Assembly (NCBI GenBank): GCA_016758965.1
Contig: JAEPRB010000024.1
Span: forward strand, 186,001-250,000
Source: Circinella minor
Lineage: Eukaryota > Mucoromycota > Mucoromycetes > Mucorales > Lichtheimiaceae
Length of the DNA stretch: 64,000 bases
Direction of reading: 5' to 3'
Part shown: piece by piece, positions 61,544 through 64,000 of the stretch
Layout: each line of letters opens with the position of its first letter
How positions within the stretch are numbered: position 1 is the first letter of the stretch
Program-made: the position numbers and the translations under genes
The notes under the pieces: model-generated
The model's database searches: none
What the model was told of the DNA's origin: nothing
Seen by the model: only the letters and a program-made list of their open reading frames with translations

Positions 61544-63114
61544 CTATCGAGTCCAACGAGGGGATACAGATAAAGAATCATAAGGAGGAAGAGAGGATGA
61601 TAACGATGCAGGTTCTTGCTGAGCAGCAGTTCGGTAAGAAGGAACTCTTGACAATTCCATACCATGCCACCATAAACCATTCGAACTTTCAACAGACCGC
61701 GGTTGGTAACCAGCACTATTATTGTTATGATCATTGGACGATCTTGGTACACCCATGGGTGTTGTTCTTTCTGGTAATGTAACATCATTATCATCATCAT
61801 GTAGACCTCCTTTTGTAGTTGAAGAAATCGACACAGCCCGCGTGCGACCTGCGATAGTAATAGGTTCCCGCTGCTGCTGTGATTGAAGAGATTGTGTTGG
61901 ATGTTGTTGTTGATCTGAGCTTGATGATGACGCTGCTGCTCCTGTTGTTGGTGCAGAACCTTCTGCGGATACTGATGTTCGTGTACGTAGAGCATCCCAA
62001 ACAGCACGATCATAAGGTACCGATCGCCATGTTTCATCATAAGCAGGAAGAATATTTCCTTCACTACGTTGTACAACGGTGTCAATAACAATAATCGGAA
62101 CACTGCAACGTAATTCACTTGTATGACCATCGGCATTTTCCAAAGAAATGACAAACTTTAACTTGTGCCGAATGCGGATCATTTCATTATCAGCATCACA
62201 AAAAATAAATGGAGCTCGTTCGGGTACGATTACCTTGACAACCTTTTTCCATTCATTCCCATCCCCTAATGCTACTGCTAAAAATGGTTTATCTTTCTTT
62301 TCCATCCTAACAACTCTTGTATCTGTCTTGGATCGTTCGGTTGTTGTATATGTACAATATTCTTTTAATGTTCCCGAGAGTGACCGTACTCTTAAATTGT
62401 TTGCTATAGGTCGGATATCAAACGAGATGGGAATCGTTTCACCATGAGCATAAATCTTTGAAGGAAGTGTAATGGCATATTCCATCTTGTCGCTCCAGGT
62501 ATTATGGATCTCGAGTGTCTGTGAAAGTTGGTATTCGGAAGGCAAAATACATCGTACAATACGAATGGGTCGTTTTTTGACAATGTTCTGTATAAAAGGT
62601 CGTTCAACCACTGCCTTTAATCTATATGAAACGCGACCTCCTTCTGCTTCAAGAGATTGAGGAAGATTACCAGGTATGGGAAGTTCAAAGAACCACTTGT
62701 GTTGACCACTAGCTAGGGTATAGGTTTTTTTGGGTGTCATTTCGGTCATGGGAACATATTGCCATTTGTGGGATATAAGTGAACGCTCTTGCTTGTGATA
62801 GTGTTGATGATGGCCTATGCCTAAAAAAAATTATACATTTCAAAAATTCCGTCAATATTTGATCCAGTCCACATTTTTTTTTCATACAATAAGAAAACAA
62901 ACGATTGTATTTTACCTTCTGACCATGAAACATTCATTTTACCAGAAAACTTGAGATGAACAGCACGTACTTTCATAGGTTCCGGCAAATCCAAGATAAC
63001 ACTACCTTGTAATAACTTTCCTGCAGATTCATCTGCTTGACCATGTAATAAAATAGAATCATCTATTACATTTATTTGTAATTGAGCAGGCCTCCCTCGA
63101 ATATTATTAATCAT
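61544..63114 (-). CDS. Alpha-arrestin (ART-type trafficking adaptor)
   Basis: Two exons, 63114-62916 and 62820-61544, give 491 residues. The arrestin N-domain runs from MINNIRGRPAQLQINVIDDS through GSVILDLPEPMKVRAVHLKF and HKWFFELPIPGNLPQSLE. The C-domain follows with RIVRCILPSEYQLSQTLEIH, ISFDIRPIANNLRVRSLSGT and ELRCSVPIIVID. The tail is Ser/Gln-rich. Two LPxY-type PY motifs are visible, LPAY just after the C-domain and LPPY at about 477-480, the docking sites for Rsp5/Nedd4 ubiquitin ligases. Alpha-arrestins bring the ligase to plasma membrane transporters for endocytosis. Several candidate serine phosphorylation sites lie in the tail. Paralogue assignment (Rim8, Rog3, Ecm21 types) is not possible from sequence alone. 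Confidence 0.9.
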
Positions 63115-63382
63115 ATTCGTGTTTTTGTTTTGTTGTGTACAATAATAATTGGTTTGTATATTAATAACTGATAAACAATTAGGAATAAAAAAATAGCGGT
63201 AAAAAAAAAAAGAAGCAAAAGGAATTAAATGTAAAAAAGAATTGGCGGGAACAAGAAAAAAGAAGGAAGAATTTTAAAATAATTTTTTGAAACACCTCGC
63301 CCTATTTCTATTTGATTGGTGTAATTGAAGGCTCCGAATAAACAAAAAAACATGCATTATATGGTAACTTTCTTTTTTGTTC

Positions 63383-64000
63383 TTATGTTTTAGAAACAAT
63401 CTTTTTAATCTGTGTAGGTGCATAAGCAAAATAGTGGAACTTATTAGCATAATCAGTATGGGAACGAACATAATAACCTCCTAAAGATTTACTTGCATCT
63501 ATTAACTTGACACTTTGATCTATATCGATATCTATAGGTAATCCTATTTCTCCTATCGCTTGATCTCCAGCAAGAAGGGTTCGTAATAGTATTCCAAGAG
63601 TGATATCTTTTTGTGAGTAATAAATAACAGTCTTGCTTCTTCCTAATCCTCCTGTACCTGAACAAATAAGTGGTATAATATCAGATGCTACCAATGCGGG
63701 CGCGCAAAGATGAATAGCATCCGGTCTAAAAAAAGAAAAATTAGTACATTTTGTATATATATTAATCTTATACTGTATATATGTATTTCATTAATAATAA
63801 GAGTATAGTTTTATCTCTTTTTCTGACTCATCCAACCCCCCCCCCAAAAAAATTTTTGTTACCTGTCTTCATGATTCATTAATGAACACGCTTCAACTAT
63901 ATGACGACATCCAAGAGAATGACCGACAACTCGGAGTGTATCATGTTTGCGTCTTAGATCAAGTAATCGCCAGGCAAGCATTTCTGCCCTTTCATGGCTC
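63383..64000 (-). CDS. Alpha/beta hydrolase of unknown specificity, 3' part
   Basis: Two exons are visible, one entering from beyond 64000 and ending at 63863, then 63725-63383; together they give the last 159 residues or so. The nucleophile elbow VVGHSLGCRHIVEAC is intact, and RPDAIHLCAPALVASDIIP follows. Then come KTVIYYSQKDITLGILL and a GDQAIGEIGLP stretch, the layout of small alpha/beta hydrolases of the DUF726/DUF900 kind, where the second motif carries the acid residue. A candidate catalytic His is in FHYFAYAP. The end KIVSKT is not a clear sorting signal. The start and N-terminal half are missing from the window, so the family call is provisional. Confidence 0.75.

Noticed and set aside
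61489..62154. 221-codon minus-strand frame overlapping the arrestin
   Set aside because: It is the alternate frame of the arrestin exon; the arrestin frame has clear domain similarity.

Overview
The window is nuclear DNA of a filamentous fungus, most likely an early-diverging Mucoromycota/Mucorales species. The evidence is an AT-rich sequence, compact genes cut by many short introns (mostly 50-120 nt, GTAAGT-type donors, short TAG/CAG acceptors, CTAAC-like branch sites), typical fungal housekeeping proteins, and low-complexity Ser/Asn/Gln/His-rich tails. I cannot name the species from the sequence. Exon coordinates were built by hand from splice signals and checked for reading-frame continuity.

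Left part (1-15 kb): the 5' part of a tricalbin-type ER-plasma membrane tether (minus), divergent from a HAD-IIB sugar-phosphatase-like hydrolase (plus), which converges on DPM3 (minus). A 2.07-kb CACTA-like DNA transposon carrying a decayed gene follows, then a 5.7-kb AT-rich block with no convincing gene. The block ends at a Ser/His-rich protein with a C-terminal zinc finger that looks like a member of the WRKY-GCM1 superfamily.

Centre (15.7-41.7 kb): SYO1/HEATR3 (ribosomal protein import), ATG13 (autophagy initiation), a transposon-rich gap with a relic of a possible OrfB/Fanzor-like protein and two inverted-repeat elements, GFA1 (hexosamine and chitin precursor synthesis), a 3.9-kb empty gap, MTQ2 (eRF1 methyltransferase) divergent from a DAHP synthase (shikimate entry), then RPC40 (RNA polymerase I/III) and a Pro/Ser-rich protein I do not recognise.

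Right part (42-64 kb): a BAR-SH3 protein with an added C-terminal Cys4 motif, VPS51 (GARP/EARP tethering), a protein with a kinase C-lobe that lacks the catalytic motifs (pseudokinase), a 4.4-kb gap with a pogo-like miniature element, ZNHIT2 divergent from a short SR splicing factor, an alpha/beta hydrolase ending in a peroxisomal AKL tripeptide, an alpha-arrestin with two LPxY motifs, and the 3' part of a second alpha/beta hydrolase that runs off the end.

The genes are unrelated eukaryotic housekeeping functions and do not form an operon or metabolic cluster. A mild theme of membrane traffic and glycosylation (tricalbin, DPM3, GFA1, BAR-SH3, VPS51, arrestin) is probably chance. The most unusual items are the four inverted-repeat transposons with clear target-site duplications, the WRKY-like zinc finger, the motif-less pseudokinase and the BAR-SH3-Cys4 architecture.
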